NCBI GenBank assembly: GCA_013154225.1
Contig: JAADCW010000175.1
Coordinates: 1-14,629 of the forward strand
Direction of reading: 5' to 3'
Length of the DNA: 14,629 nt
Source: Chloroflexota bacterium
GTDB lineage: Bacteria > Chloroflexota > Anaerolineae > Anaerolineales > DRMV01
In this document: positions 14,023-14,629 of the stretch, one piece after another
Layout: each line of letters starts with the position of its first letter
How positions within the stretch are numbered: position 1 is the first letter of the stretch
Notes under the pieces: generated by a model
What the model was told of the DNA's origin: nothing
The model's database searches: none
The model's input: the letters and a program-made list of their open reading frames with translations, nothing else
Program-made: the position numbers and the translations under genes

Positions 14023-14052
14023 GACAAACTTTCGTGGCTAAGGAGTTCACTG

Positions 14053-14629
14053 ATGAAACGAACCTTCACCGTTGCCTTTGCTCTCCTCTTTATCCTGTCG
14101 GTGGTTCTGGCAGGGTGCGGCCAGGCAACTGCGACGCCCACCCCCGCGGCGTCGGCTTCTGCCCAGCCGTCTTCTCAATCGCAAGACCTCATCAAGGTCA
14201 ATCTCCCTATGGGCTATATCCCTAACATCCAATACGCGCCGTTTTACGTCGCTGTGGATAAGGGCTACTACCGGGAGGCTGGCTTTGATGTCACCTTTGA
14301 TTACAGTTTTGAAACCGATGGCGTGGCCCTGGTGGGGGCCAACCAGCGCCCCTTTGCCATTGTCTCGGGCGAGCAGGTGCTGATGGCCCGAGACCAAGAC
14401 GTGCCGGTGGTCTATGTCATGGCCTGGTGGCAGAAATACCCCATTGTGGTGATTGCCGATGAAAAACTGGGGTTGCAATCTCCCGCGGATCTCAAAGGTC
14501 AGCGCATTGGCCTGCCGGGGTTGTTTGGCGCGAATTATGTGGGCTTGATGGCCCTGCTGTATGAATTCGGCCTGACCGAAAAGGATGTCACTTTGGACGC
14601 GATTGGCTTCAATCAGGTGGAAGCCTTTG
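14053..14629 (+). CDS. ribY: riboflavin-binding lipoprotein RibY-like (THI5/NMT1 family), truncated by the window end
   Basis: The first 192 residues are present. A lipoprotein signal comes first: MKR, a hydrophobic stretch, and lipobox LAGC with Cys22. A Thr/Pro/Ala/Ser/Gln-rich linker follows to about residue 45, placing the protein on the outer face of the membrane. The mature part follows the SsuA/THI5 substrate-binding plan: VNLPMGYIPNIQYAPFYVAV, then DKGYYREAGFDV, a GVALVG stretch, and DLKGQRIGLPG near the hinge. Members bind pyrimidines, sulfonates, nitrate or flavin. The FMN riboswitch upstream points to riboflavin. AAGGAG at 14040-14045, 7 bp before ATG 14053, sets the start. The gene follows ribX by 106 bp with no convincing promoter between, so it should depend on the riboswitch transcript. 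Confidence 0.87.
   Translation, partial: MKRTFTVAFALLFILSVVLAGCGQATATPTPAASASAQPSSQSQDLIKVNLPMGYIPNIQYAPFYVAVDKGYYREAGFDVTFDYSFETDGVALVGANQRPFAIVSGEQVLMARDQDVPVVYVMAWWQKYPIVVIADEKLGLQSPADLKGQRIGLPGLFGANYVGLMALLYEFGLTEKDVTLDAIGFNQVEAF

Noticed and set aside
14021..14049. A consensus TTGACA upstream of ribY suggesting a separate promoter
   Set aside because: At 17 bp spacing the -10 position reads AGTTCA, and neighbouring spacings are no better. The hexamer overlaps a hairpin arm.

Overview
The window looks like chromosomal DNA from a moderately GC-rich bacterium, most likely a Chloroflexota (Anaerolineae-type) organism. The strongest pointer is an FMN riboswitch in front of a RibX/RibY-like riboflavin ABC importer, an arrangement I associate with Chloroflexi. 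The placement is inference: no rRNA or other phylogenetic marker is present. No tRNA, rRNA, CRISPR array, insertion sequence or phage gene is visible.

Layout. Positions 1-2042 (minus strand) carry the first codons of an SbcC/Rad50-type ATPase, a short-chain dehydrogenase, and a solitary DNA methyltransferase with an N-terminal helix-turn-helix. A divergent intergenic region leads to clpB (2258-4861, plus), which ends in a near-ideal bidirectional terminator. A compact minus-strand operon (7043 to 4956) then encodes a response regulator with a coiled-coil tail, an inositol monophosphatase-family phosphatase and a deoxynucleoside kinase. From 7218 onward everything is on the plus strand. It starts with a Tat-exported L,D-transpeptidase and an AhpD/carboxymuconolactone decarboxylase-like protein. 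Next is a tight five-gene unit (8956-12695): CcdA, a TlpA-like thioredoxin, a degenerate glutaredoxin fold fused to a DUF2085-like membrane domain, PgeF and a family 4/5-type uracil-DNA glycosylase. The window ends with promoter, FMN riboswitch, two tandem terminators, ribX and the truncated ribY.

Functional reading. CcdA would carry reducing equivalents across the membrane to the TlpA-like protein. The Grx-DUF2085 fusion is probably a membrane partner of unknown role. PgeF and the L,D-transpeptidase both concern peptidoglycan but sit in separate units. The riboswitch should switch off riboflavin uptake when FMN is plentiful.

Regulatory sequences are unusually legible. There is a near-consensus promoter (TTGACG, 17 bp, TATAAT) before the riboswitch and an extended -10 promoter before ccdA. 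Two minus-strand genes have a TACAAT box exactly 6 bp before the ATG and no Shine-Dalgarno, suggesting leaderless mRNAs. The least ordinary items are the cysteine-less glutaredoxin/DUF2085 fusion, the HTH-methyltransferase, the riboswitch's double terminator with complementarity to the aptamer's own conserved 5' segment, and the leaderless-type promoters.
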